8,120 nt of DNA from Methylococcaceae bacterium (lineage in GTDB: Bacteria > Pseudomonadota > Gammaproteobacteria > Methylococcales > Methylomonadaceae). Where the stretch lies: NCBI GenBank assembly GCA_013140465.1, contig JABFST010000012.1, positions 1 through 8,120 on the forward strand, given 5' to 3'. The notes below the pieces were generated by a model. It was not told the origin of the DNA. It made no database searches and saw nothing but the letters and a program-made list of their open reading frames with translations. Both the position numbers and the translations under genes were made by a program. Shown one piece after another: positions 1 to 6,051 of the stretch (position 1 is its first letter; each line of letters starts with the position of its first letter).

Positions 1-195
1 GCCTTAGGCGCAACCCCTGCCGTCAACGATTACCCTAGCAGTGAATTTTTTGCTTGGCTGGGCCAGGCGCAATATGCCGCGCAGCACCAGCTGAGTGTTG
101 TTATCCGCCAAACGCGCGGCATATTGCGCCTGGCCCAGCCAAGCAAAAAATTCACTGCTAGGGTAATCGTTGACGGCAGGGGTTGCGCCTAAGGC
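1..195. repeat. Perfect 82-bp inverted repeat with 31-nt spacer (probable fold-back chimera)
   Basis: Bases 1-82 are the exact reverse complement of 114-195, with spacer 83-113. No mismatch was found when the arms were compared base by base, and the pairing stops at 83/113 (a against c). The right arm is normal coding sequence of the leftward TpsB gene; the left arm is the same sequence folded back. The arm begins at base 1, so it may continue beyond the window. A perfect repeat inside a coding region with a short spacer, abutting a sequence end, is typical of amplification chimeras or of assembly fold-backs at contig ends. A genuine recent inverted duplication cannot be excluded. Confidence 0.95.
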
Positions 196-1368
196 ATTCA
201 TCCCGATGCTGAACGTGGAACGCGCCGCAAGGGCATGGTTGTCCCAGCGCTGGCGATAGTCTTGGTAAACCCGCCACACCGTGGCTTGGTTGCGTTCGGT
301 GTTGTTACCCGCAATGAAGGGAAAAGGATCGCCTAAAGTACGGGTTGTGTTTTCGCGTATGGACAAACTCAGGCCTACATTAAGGCTTTGTCGCTGGGTA
401 TTGACCACGAGCTGGCTAAGGCTGCCTTCTAGGCTATGGACAGCACTCTGTATGTCTAACTCATCGACAGGCTCTTCAATCACCGTGGCATCGCTTTCAT
501 CAAAATGAATAGCCGCCAGCAAGCCCGTGTCCGTAACAGGGATAGTCAAACCACCCGCATAACGGTTACTGCCCGCACTGGTGACATAGGTAAAATTCAA
601 GATTTCGCCAAAGCCCATCGGGCTTAGCAAACTGCCATTCAGTCCAAACCCATTAGCCCCTATGGTAGCTGGGCGGTAATTGTCGCCAAACACACTTAGG
701 CGATACGGTTTGCTAGTCTCTACCGCCACTTCCAGCAGACTTTGCCCAGGGCTAGCACCCGGCACTATACGCCCGTTCATGCGGCTAATTAAAGGATCGC
801 TTAGCAATACCTGAAAGCGGTCTTGCAATGCCTGTAAGTTAAACGCTTGCTTGGGATCGCCTAATAAGCGGTTTTGGATATAACCGGCCCGTAATCGGCC
901 TTGCCCCTGCACCCGCACTGCATTCAGCCGCCCTTCAATGATGTTGATGCGCAAGTCGCCTTGGTTAAGGGCGTGGTCGGGGATGACCGCGCCGGAATTG
1001 ATATAACCGTGGTCTTGGTAAAGTTTGGTCAGGGCTTGGCGCAGTTCTTCGACATCCGCCACTGTAAGGTCGCGGTGTTCGTAAGGTTGGGTTAAGGCTT
1101 GCAGTTGGGCTAGTGGCAACACAGTGTTACCGTAAACCACTATGCGCCCAATGTGGATGAGCGTGCCTGTACGGGTACTGCGTGGTGGCTGTTGTGCCAC
1201 AGGCGGCAAGATAAAGTCGGCGTCGGGCTGTGGGGGAATAAAGCGAGGTAAATCCGGCAGGTTTGCACTGGGGCGATTGTTGGATTCCATACCGCCTTGG
1301 GCAACAGCTGGCTGGTGATACAACACCGCCAGCAAACCGATAGCGTGCAAACAGCGGGCTAGGCGCAC
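4..1368 (-). CDS. TpsB-type outer-membrane translocator (FhaC/ShlB family), 3' end lost
   Basis: Two-partner-secretion translocators sit in the outer membrane and export one large TpsA exoprotein that they recognise through periplasmic POTRA domains. The apparent protein has 454 residues. Residues 1-24 form a signal peptide ending AVAQ. A Pro-rich linker runs from about 32 to 65. POTRA 1 spans about 71-147 and ends in INIIEGRL, typical of the POTRA_2/ShlB type. POTRA 2 spans about 148-217, and the barrel starts near 220. Residues up to about 429 look genuine; about 430-454 and the stop are encoded by the mirrored arm of the terminal inverted repeat and do not belong to the protein. Relatives have roughly 550-580 residues, so the last barrel strands and the conserved VRGY/F motif are missing. 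The start given is a GTG at 1366-1368, the only possible one in this frame because an in-frame TAG lies at 1372-1374. It has no Shine-Dalgarno, so a frame error near the start is possible. No TpsA gene is in the window, so the substrate is unknown. Confidence 0.85.
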   Translation of the reverse strand: MRLARCLHAIGLLAVLYHQPAVAQGGMESNNRPSANLPDLPRFIPPQPDADFILPPVAQQPPRSTRTGTLIHIGRIVVYGNTVLPLAQLQALTQPYEHRDLTVADVEELRQALTKLYQDHGYINSGAVIPDHALNQGDLRINIIEGRLNAVRVQGQGRLRAGYIQNRLLGDPKQAFNLQALQDRFQVLLSDPLISRMNGRIVPGASPGQSLLEVAVETSKPYRLSVFGDNYRPATIGANGFGLNGSLLSPMGFGEILNFTYVTSAGSNRYAGGLTIPVTDTGLLAAIHFDESDATVIEEPVDELDIQSAVHSLEGSLSQLVVNTQRQSLNVGLSLSIRENTTRTLGDPFPFIAGNNTERNQATVWRVYQDYRQRWDNHALAARSTFSIGMNALGATPAVNDYPSSEFFAWLGQAQYAARLADNNTQLVLRGILRLAQPSKKFTARVIVDGRGCA

Positions 1369-1418
1369 GGGCTAAACATTTTTTTGCAAGAAACCGTAGA
1401 CTGCTGGCTAATCAACAC
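1359..1418 (-). CDS. Possible 19-residue leader ORF, or the frame-disrupted true 5' end of the TpsB gene
   Basis: On the minus strand a perfect AGGAGG (1423-1428) is followed after 4 nt by GTG (1416-1418) and after 7 nt by TTG (1413-1415), both in one frame. That frame passes an ATG at 1377-1379 and stops at TAG (1359-1361), overlapping the TpsB GTG by 10 bases. There are two readings. It may be a leader peptide translationally coupled to TpsB. Or one base may be missing in the GGG run at 1369-1371 (CCC on the coding strand): adding one C would join this frame to TpsB and give a longer, basic signal-peptide n-region with a proper ribosome binding site. The second reading seems likelier, because the annotated GTG has no ribosome binding site of its own. 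Confidence 0.35.
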   Translation of the reverse strand: MLISQQSTVSCKKMFSPCA

Positions 1419-1422
1419 CTGA

Positions 1423-1428
1423 CCTCCT
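1423..1428 (-). promoter_or_regulatory. Strong Shine-Dalgarno AGGAGG misplaced relative to the TpsB start
   Basis: The plus strand reads cctcct, giving AGGAGG on the minus strand. It is 54 nt upstream of the TpsB GTG at 1368, too far to serve it, but correctly spaced for GTG 1416-1418 or TTG 1413-1415 in a different frame. This site is the main reason to doubt the annotated TpsB start. Confidence 0.6.
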
Positions 1429-1573
1429 AACTGGTAACAGAGGGCGAAAAAGCCCATAGCTAAGCACATCTTTATTTATTCTACAAGCTGTTGCAACTGC
1501 CCAGTTGGGCGTAGCCCACATTGCGCGTGCTTAAAGCGGTTGTATCCTGAACTTCTCATGAGTCGAAAAATAA

Positions 1574-1606
1574 AGACCTGCGAGGTTTATAAAACCTCGC
1601 AGGTCT
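1574..1606. repeat. 33-bp dispersed palindrome, copy 1
   Basis: Two perfect 15-bp arms, AGACCTGCGAGGTTT (1574-1588) and its reverse complement (1592-1606), surround a 3-nt centre ATA. A second copy at 4685-4717 is its exact reverse complement. This copy lies between divergently transcribed genes, where a transcription terminator is not expected, which favours a dispersed REP-like or MITE-like intergenic repeat. No transposase gene is nearby. Confidence 0.9.
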
Positions 1607-1716
1607 ATGCAGCCAAAAAAACACCCTCAACCGTGCAAATAAATTTTATCCACATAATTTCCCCACAATGTGTTTTTAAGATAACACCCAAGCCATCCAA
1701 AGAAGGCTTAAACCCG

Positions 1717-1746
1717 CCGCCGGGCTTTCCCCTTAAGGTCCGGCGG
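1717..1746 (+). promoter_or_regulatory. Stable leader stem-loop upstream of the EF-hand gene
   Basis: Bases 1717-1728 pair with 1735-1746 to give a 12-bp stem, seven G-C-rich pairs (CCGCCGG/CCGGCGG) followed by five inner pairs including two G-U, closed by a 6-nt loop CCCCTT. An outer G-U pair (1716/1747) could add one more. The loop-proximal part contains the self-complementary octamer CCTTAAGG (1731-1738). The hairpin ends 17 nt before the AGGAG of the EF-hand gene. No T-tract follows, so it is not a typical terminator. It could stabilise the mRNA, tune translation, or be a remnant repeat. Confidence 0.55.
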
Positions 1747-1763
1747 TACTTTAAAAACCATTC

Positions 1764-1768
1764 AGGAG
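1764..1768 (+). promoter_or_regulatory. Ribosome binding site of the EF-hand gene
   Basis: AGGAG lies 9 nt before the ATG at 1778 and fixes that start. The surrounding bases, CAGGAGTTA, also occur before the MexE-type adaptor gene. Confidence 0.75.
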
Positions 1769-1777
1769 TTATCCACC

Positions 1778-2314
1778 ATGAACCGTAAAGTCATTTTTTC
1801 TAGCCTTGTGTTAGCCTTATCTACCCTCAGCGTTTCTGCTTATGCCAAAGGCCCAGGCCATCATGCAGACATGCCGCCTCCTATTGATTTGGCGGCTGCC
1901 GACACCAACGGCGACGGCAAAATTTCTGCCGATGAATGGACTGCGGCACGCACGACCGAATTTACTGCCCTAGACACGGATGCCAGCGGCGACCTGACCT
2001 TAGCCGAAGTTGAAGCGGGCTTAGCCAAACGTATCGCCGACCATTTCACAAGTTTAGATGCTGACAGCAGCGCACAATTGTCCTTAGCGGAATTTGTCGG
2101 CAGCAAAACGGGCAAAGCCGCCACTATGGCAACCCGCGTGTTTGACTTGGCAGACAAAGACAATACCGACAGCTTAAGTGCCGATGAATTTACCGCCTTA
2201 GCCCCAGGCGCAGGTGCTGCCATCCACCATTTCGCCCATTTGGATCAAGATGCCAACAACCTCGTGTCTAAAGACGAGTTTTTAACACCGCCTAAAAAAG
2301 GCCGTGGCAAATAA
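1778..2314 (+). CDS. Exported EF-hand calcium-binding protein with five loops
   Basis: The product has 178 residues with a signal peptide of about 23 residues ending SAYA, so it is probably periplasmic or secreted. Five 12-residue EF-hand loops can be read at residues 42-53, 66-77, 94-105, 126-137 and 156-167. Loops 1 (DTNGDGKISADE) and 2 (DTDASGDLTLAE) are canonical, with Gly at position 6 and Glu at 12. Loops 3-5 keep Asp at 1 and 3 and Glu at 12 but replace the central Gly by Ala, Asp or Asn, so their affinity may be lower or altered. A His-containing stretch (GPGHHADM) follows the signal peptide and a basic KKGRGK tail ends the protein. The gene lies 125 bp upstream of baeS on the same strand with no obvious terminator between them, so co-transcription is possible. 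A role in calcium or other cation buffering in the envelope is inferred; no enzyme domain is visible. Confidence 0.85.
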   Translation: MNRKVIFSSLVLALSTLSVSAYAKGPGHHADMPPPIDLAAADTNGDGKISADEWTAARTTEFTALDTDASGDLTLAEVEAGLAKRIADHFTSLDADSSAQLSLAEFVGSKTGKAATMATRVFDLADKDNTDSLSADEFTALAPGAGAAIHHFAHLDQDANNLVSKDEFLTPPKKGRGK

Positions 2315-2439
2315 GGCACACAGATAGCCAAGTGCGGATGGGCGTGATAACTTAGCTAGACCCCGTTTATGGGTGTACGCTGCCCTGCCCTGTAACCCTG
2401 GGCCAGCTGGTTTTCCGTCCCATCACCTTTTGCCATGCC

Positions 2440-3936
2440 GTGAAACTTAAGTTATTCGCCAAATTATTTTTGCTGTTGTTTTTTGGGATGTTGCTGTTGC
2501 TGGCATCTATGGTGTTTACGATACACCTTAATTTTAAACAAGGCTTAAGCACTTATTTAGAAAATACCGAGCAAGAAAAGCTACAGCAATTGGCCCTGCA
2601 ACTGGGCGATTTTTATCAACAGCACGACGGCTGGCAGGATTTGCAAGACAACCCCCGGTTTTGGTTTGCATGGCTAAGCCAAACAGCTATCGCCAAAAAC
2701 CCACAGGCGGCAGCGGCTGCTGCCGCCCCCTCCACGCCTGAAGATGACCTTGGGTTTGAAGACCCTCCGCCGCACCCTCATGACCATGACGGCCCATCAC
2801 CACACCCACACCACGGCCCCCACCCATTCCGTCGGCCCAATAAAGACGGTTATATCCTGGATGTGGATCGCCTGTTTATTTTTGATACGGCAGGGCAACG
2901 GATCATAGGCCCGCCAGATCGTATCCAGCCTGTGGAAGGCGAACAACGCATCGCCTTGCAAAGTTTAGGTCAACCGATAGGCTGGTTGTTAGTCAAACCC
3001 AACCACCTGATTTCCGACCATCTGGCCTTAACCTTTATGCGCCAACAAGTGCGCGGCAATTTATGGCGCTTAGGTTTTGCGCTGGTGTTTTCGATGCTGA
3101 TGGCCTTAGTGATGACCCGACAAATTTTGCGGCCTTTGCGGCGTTTGGCAACAGGTTTGCACGCGCTGACGGATGGACAACTGACCACGCAAATTCCCGA
3201 GCGCGGACATGATGAACTGACCACTTTGGCTAAAGACTTCAACCGCTTAGGACGTACCTTGGCACACAGCGAACACACCCGCCAACAATGGTTGGCGGAT
3301 ATTTCCCACGAATTGCGCACGCCGCTGGCGGTATTGCGCGGCGAATTGGAAGCCTTGGTGGACGGCATCCGCACTGCCACGCCTGAGCGCATTTTGTCTT
3401 TGCACCAAGAAGTGCTGTCGCTGACGCGTTTGGTAGACGACCTATACCAATTGTCCTTATCGGATTTAGGGGCATTGGATTACCGTTTTGAATCCGTCGA
3501 ACTGGGGCAACTCATCAGACAAATTACCGATGCCTTTCAGTCCCGTTTTGCGGGCAAAACCCTCGCACTCAACTTTTCGCCCCCCGCACAGGCCATCTAT
3601 GTACACGGCGATGGCTTGCGCTTGGCCCAACTGCTGTCTAATGTGCTGGAAAACAGCTACCGCTACACCGATGCGGGCGGCGAGTGCCAAGTTACCTTGG
3701 CGCAACTAGGCACTACCACCACTATCCATATCGACGATAGCGCCCCCAGCGTTGACAGTGCAGAACTGCCGTTGCTGTTTGACCGCTTCCACCGTGTGGA
3801 ACGCTCGCGCCAACGCCATACGGGTGGTGCAGGTTTGGGCCTGGCACTGTGCCGCACGATAGTCACCGCGCATGGCGGCAACATCAGCGCGACCGCCTCC
3901 GAGTTGGGCGGCGTGCGCATCACCATACAGTTATAG
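2440..3936 (+). CDS. baeS: Envelope-stress sensor histidine kinase, BaeS-like, with His-rich sensor insert
   Basis: A membrane kinase of 498 residues that should sense envelope damage or toxic compounds and phosphorylate the BaeR-like regulator encoded next. TM1 spans about 7-29, a periplasmic sensor about 30-208, TM2 about 209-226 and HAMP about 227-278. The HisKA box is ADISHELRTPLAVLRGELEA with phospho-acceptor His290. The N box is NVLEN (401-405), the G1-like DDSAP (432-436), the F box about 446-456 and the G2 box GGAGLGLAL (462-470). The HisKA box, the DDLYQLSLSD segment and the DSAP variant are strongly BaeS-like. The sensor carries seven consecutive Ala (90-96), then a Pro/His stretch with seven His between 112 and 128; E. 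coli BaeS as I recall it lacks this and is about 30 residues shorter. The start is GTG with no clear Shine-Dalgarno; a nearby ATG (2435) is out of frame and ends after two codons, and the frame is closed by a TAG at 2353-2355 with no better start in between. Confidence 0.9.
   Translation: MKLKLFAKLFLLLFFGMLLLLASMVFTIHLNFKQGLSTYLENTEQEKLQQLALQLGDFYQQHDGWQDLQDNPRFWFAWLSQTAIAKNPQAAAAAAAPSTPEDDLGFEDPPPHPHDHDGPSPHPHHGPHPFRRPNKDGYILDVDRLFIFDTAGQRIIGPPDRIQPVEGEQRIALQSLGQPIGWLLVKPNHLISDHLALTFMRQQVRGNLWRLGFALVFSMLMALVMTRQILRPLRRLATGLHALTDGQLTTQIPERGHDELTTLAKDFNRLGRTLAHSEHTRQQWLADISHELRTPLAVLRGELEALVDGIRTATPERILSLHQEVLSLTRLVDDLYQLSLSDLGALDYRFESVELGQLIRQITDAFQSRFAGKTLALNFSPPAQAIYVHGDGLRLAQLLSNVLENSYRYTDAGGECQVTLAQLGTTTTIHIDDSAPSVDSAELPLLFDRFHRVERSRQRHTGGAGLGLALCRTIVTAHGGNISATASELGGVRITIQL
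2707..2823 (+). other. Poly-Ala and His/Pro-rich segment within the BaeS-like sensor
   Basis: Codons 90-96 encode seven Ala using mixed codons (GCG, GCA, GCT, GCC), so this is not a simple trinucleotide expansion. After an acidic linker (EDDLGFED), codons 109-129 are dominated by Pro, His and Asp, with His at 112, 114, 116, 122, 124, 125 and 128. The segment faces the periplasm between TM1 and TM2. Clustered His with Asp commonly bind Zn, Ni or Cu; metal binding here is inferred. Confidence 0.75.
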
Positions 3937-3960
3937 TGCGAACATATAAAAATCCAGAGC

Positions 3961-4641
3961 ATGACCATGACCAAAACCATACTCATTGTTGAAGATGAAC
4001 CCAAACTCGCGGCCTTGCTGGTCGATTATCTGGCACACGACGGCTTTAACAGCTATTGTCTGGCAGACGGCTTGGGTGTCGTTGATTGGGTGAAAAAACA
4101 TACCCCCGATTTGATTTTGCTGGATATTATGCTGCCCGGGCGTGATGGCTTGGCTTTGTGCCGCGAAATACGCGAATTTTCTGCCGTGCCGCTGTTTTTG
4201 GTGACGGCCCGCGTGGCGGAATCTGACCGTCTGCACGGGCTGGAAATAGGCGCCGACGACTATATCTGCAAACCTTATAGCCCCAAAGAAGTGGTGGCGC
4301 GCATTAAGGCCGTGTTCCGGCGGCTACAAGGATTTTCGGCAGAACAGCCCAGCATTGCAGGTTTTAGTTTAGACAAAGAACGCCTAGCCGTTTATTACCA
4401 AACCCAGTTGTTGGATGTGACCCCGGGTGAGTTTAGGGTGCTGGCGGCGTTGCTGGACAAGCCCGGCAAAGTGTATTCGCGTGCTGTCCTGCTCGATTGC
4501 CTACATGAAGATGAACGCGATGTGCTGGACAGGGCCATAGACACCCACATTAAAAACCTGCGGCGCAAAATCCAAGACGTGTCGGGTAAAAAAGAAGTGA
4601 TAGCCTCGGTGTATGGCGTAGGCTATAAAATTGAGCTTTAA
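3961..4641 (+). CDS. baeR: OmpR-family response regulator, BaeR-like
   Basis: A 226-residue cytoplasmic transcription factor, the likely partner of the kinase encoded 24 bp upstream. The receiver domain (about 6-120) has the acidic pair E11/D12, phospho-acceptor D55 in LILLDIMLPG, T82 and K104. The segment EIGADDYICKPYSPKEVVAR is almost identical to E. coli BaeR. The winged-helix domain (about 131-226) includes the TPGEFRVL and DTHIKNLRRKIQ segments and ends VYGVGYKIEL. The length is close to that of BaeR. ATG 3961 was chosen; a second ATG at 3967 is in frame and equally possible, and only a weak purine stretch (cagag) precedes them. BaeR-type regulators activate efflux and envelope-stress genes, so the pump genes to the right are the natural candidate targets. 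Confidence 0.93.
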   Translation: MTMTKTILIVEDEPKLAALLVDYLAHDGFNSYCLADGLGVVDWVKKHTPDLILLDIMLPGRDGLALCREIREFSAVPLFLVTARVAESDRLHGLEIGADDYICKPYSPKEVVARIKAVFRRLQGFSAEQPSIAGFSLDKERLAVYYQTQLLDVTPGEFRVLAALLDKPGKVYSRAVLLDCLHEDERDVLDRAIDTHIKNLRRKIQDVSGKKEVIASVYGVGYKIEL

Positions 4642-4684
4642 GGCCGGACTAAGCTGCCCTGTTTTAATTGTAGGCAACAGCGGT

Positions 4685-4717
4685 AGACCTGCGAGGTTTT
4701 ATAAACCTCGCAGGTCT
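4685..4717. repeat. 33-bp dispersed palindrome, copy 2 (exact reverse complement of copy 1)
   Basis: Arms AGACCTGCGAGGTTT (4685-4699) and its reverse complement (4703-4717) surround TAT, where copy 1 has ATA, so this is copy 1 inverted with no other difference. It lies between baeR and the adaptor gene on the same strand and could act as an attenuating stem, but only taaatcc follows, without a T-run. With two identical copies about 3.1 kb apart it is best read as a dispersed intergenic repeat. Confidence 0.9.
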
Positions 4718-4798
4718 TAAATCCTGCCACTCACAATGAACTCCACGAGAATTATTGCTAAATTGCACAAACTGACTGGTAAGGTGACAGTTTCATAC

Positions 4799-4814
4799 TA
4801 TACTTTTAAAGTAT
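4799..4814 (+). promoter_or_regulatory. Candidate promoter/operator of the efflux operon
   Basis: TATACT (4799-4804) resembles a sigma-70 -10 element, though no convincing -35 is correctly spaced; GTGACA (4784-4789) is too close. Overlapping it, ATACTTT and AAAGTAT (4800-4806 and 4808-4814) form a 7-bp inverted repeat around one base, which could be an operator. Upstream, CTCCA (4741-4745) and ATTATTGC (4751-4758) loosely recall parts of the E. coli BaeR box but with the wrong spacing. The 207-bp gap and the palindrome upstream suggest the pump genes have their own promoter. Confidence 0.3.
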
Positions 4815-4833
4815 TCGCCAAACCCTTAGCCCC

Positions 4834-4838
4834 AGGAG
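4834..4838 (+). promoter_or_regulatory. Ribosome binding site of the MexE-type adaptor gene
   Basis: AGGAG lies 10 nt before ATG 4849 and supports that start over the internal ATG at codon 25 (4921), which has no such site. Confidence 0.7.
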
Positions 4839-4848
4839 TTACCGCCGC

Positions 4849-6051
4849 ATGTTTAGCCATCTTCACCGCGTTCCTCATAAAGTAGGCAACACGTCCAGCC
4901 ATCCCTACACCATTACGCTCATGCTGTGTCTGTTGCTCAGTGCGTGCAACAACACCGAAGCCCCGCAAAAACTGGCATTGCCTACGCCCACCGTGGTCAT
5001 TAGCCAGCCCCTAGTGCAAAACATCGTCGAATGGGACGAATACACCGGGCGTTTACAGGCCGTGGAAGCCGTGGACATACGCGCACGCGTGTCCGGCTAT
5101 CTTAAGCAAATTGGCTTTAAGGACGGCGGCAAAGTCAAAAAAGGCGATTTATTGTTTGTGGTCGATCCCAGACCGTATTTGGCGCAATTGCATCAGGGCA
5201 AGGCCGAATTGGACCGCGCCCAATCGCGGTTGGAATTAGCGCAAAATGATGTCTTGCGTGCCGAACGCTTGCTGAAAGAACAAGCCATTTCCGAAGAAGA
5301 ATACGATACCCGCAGCAAAAACAGCAGCCAAGCGTCGGCGGCGGTGGAAGCCGCCAAAGCCACCTTGGAAATGGCGCAGCTGAATGTTGATTTCACCCAA
5401 ATCCGCGCCCCTATCCACGGGCGGATTTCGCGCAAACTCATCACCGAAGGCAATTTGGTCAACGCCGACGCGACCGTGCTGGCGACTATCGTCTCGGACA
5501 ACCCCATCCACGTTTATGTCGATGCCGACGAACGTTCGGTACTCAAATATCGGCGCCTAGGTCTTGAAGGCAAGCGGCAAAGCGCACGCGATGTGCAAAT
5601 ACCCGTGGAAATGGCCTTGATGGACGAACAGGCTTATCCGCATAAAGGCTATATTGATTATGTCGATCCCCAAGTCAACCCTGCGACAGGCACAGTGCGT
5701 GCGCGTGGCGTGTTTGAAAACCCCGATGATTTGCTCAGTCCGGGCCTGTTTGCGCGGGTGCGCATACCCGGCAGCGGACAATATCAGGCGGTGCTGATTA
5801 ATGACCGCGCCATTGGCATGGATCAAGGCCAACAATTCGTCATGGTGGTCACGCCCGATAACCGCGCCGAGTATCGGGCCATTAACACCGGACGTTTGCA
5901 TGACGGCTTGCGTATCGTCACGTCTGGCTTGACCGGGCAAGAATGGGTCATCACCACAGGCTTACAGTTTGTACGTCCGGGCTTCGCAGTGGTGGCGACG
6001 CGTGCGCCCATGCAAGCTGCACCAGCCAAAGTGGCGGGGGCAGCGCAATGA
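4849..6051 (+). CDS. mexE: RND efflux periplasmic adaptor lipoprotein, MexE-like
   Basis: A membrane-fusion protein of 400 residues that bridges an inner-membrane RND pump and an outer-membrane channel. A signal sequence with lipobox LLSAC predicts lipidation at Cys33. The order is the conserved WDEYTGRLQAVE strand (62-73), the lipoyl-like half RARVSGYLKQIGF (78-90) with KKGDLLFVVDPRPY (97-110), an alpha-helical coiled-coil hairpin (about 111-180), the second lipoyl half with FTQIRAPIHGRISR (182-195), then the beta-barrel and membrane-proximal domains with DADERSVLKY (225-234), QVNPATGTVRARGVFEN (275-291) and VLINDRAIG (315-323). These segments are much closer to Pseudomonas MexE than to AcrA or MdtA. 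The long polar region before the hydrophobic stretch is similar in length to that of MexE. The stop overlaps the pump start in an ATGA, indicating translational coupling. Confidence 0.92.
   Translation: MFSHLHRVPHKVGNTSSHPYTITLMLCLLLSACNNTEAPQKLALPTPTVVISQPLVQNIVEWDEYTGRLQAVEAVDIRARVSGYLKQIGFKDGGKVKKGDLLFVVDPRPYLAQLHQGKAELDRAQSRLELAQNDVLRAERLLKEQAISEEEYDTRSKNSSQASAAVEAAKATLEMAQLNVDFTQIRAPIHGRISRKLITEGNLVNADATVLATIVSDNPIHVYVDADERSVLKYRRLGLEGKRQSARDVQIPVEMALMDEQAYPHKGYIDYVDPQVNPATGTVRARGVFENPDDLLSPGLFARVRIPGSGQYQAVLINDRAIGMDQGQQFVMVVTPDNRAEYRAINTGRLHDGLRIVTSGLTGQEWVITTGLQFVRPGFAVVATRAPMQAAPAKVAGAAQ

Larger units (their letters stand above)
1419..1777. other. Divergent intergenic region between the TpsB gene and the EF-hand gene
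   Basis: About 360 bp without a convincing gene. From left to right it holds the AGGAGG above, a weak minus-strand -10-like TAGAAT (plus-strand attcta 1478-1483) without a good -35, small GC-rich inverted repeats around 1494-1518 (for example TGGGC/GCCCA), the 33-bp dispersed palindrome (1574-1606), an AT-rich stretch (about 1610-1680) that probably contains the promoter of the EF-hand gene, and a 12-bp leader hairpin (1717-1746). I found no tRNA or CRISPR repeat. An 82-codon ORF crosses the palindrome and runs into the EF-hand start; I take it as chance. Confidence 0.6.

Noticed and set aside
1574..1606. CRISPR repeat
   Set aside because: Single copies 3.1 kb apart, no spacers and no array.
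1540..1788. 82-codon plus-strand ORF across the intergenic region
   Set aside because: It reads through the 33-bp palindrome and the leader hairpin, overlaps the EF-hand start, has no ribosome binding site and no recognisable composition or domain.
1861..2223. 120-codon minus-strand ORF
   Set aside because: Antisense to the EF-hand loops; its Ala/Ser/Leu-rich composition arises from the repeated acidic codons on the plus strand.
4685..4717. Palindrome as a Rho-independent terminator of baeR
   Set aside because: The stem is good but no T-tract follows, and an identical copy lies between divergent genes where a terminator is not expected.
4921..4923. Internal ATG as the adaptor start
   Set aside because: No ribosome binding site, and it would leave almost no n-region before the lipobox; ATG 4849 has AGGAG at a good distance.
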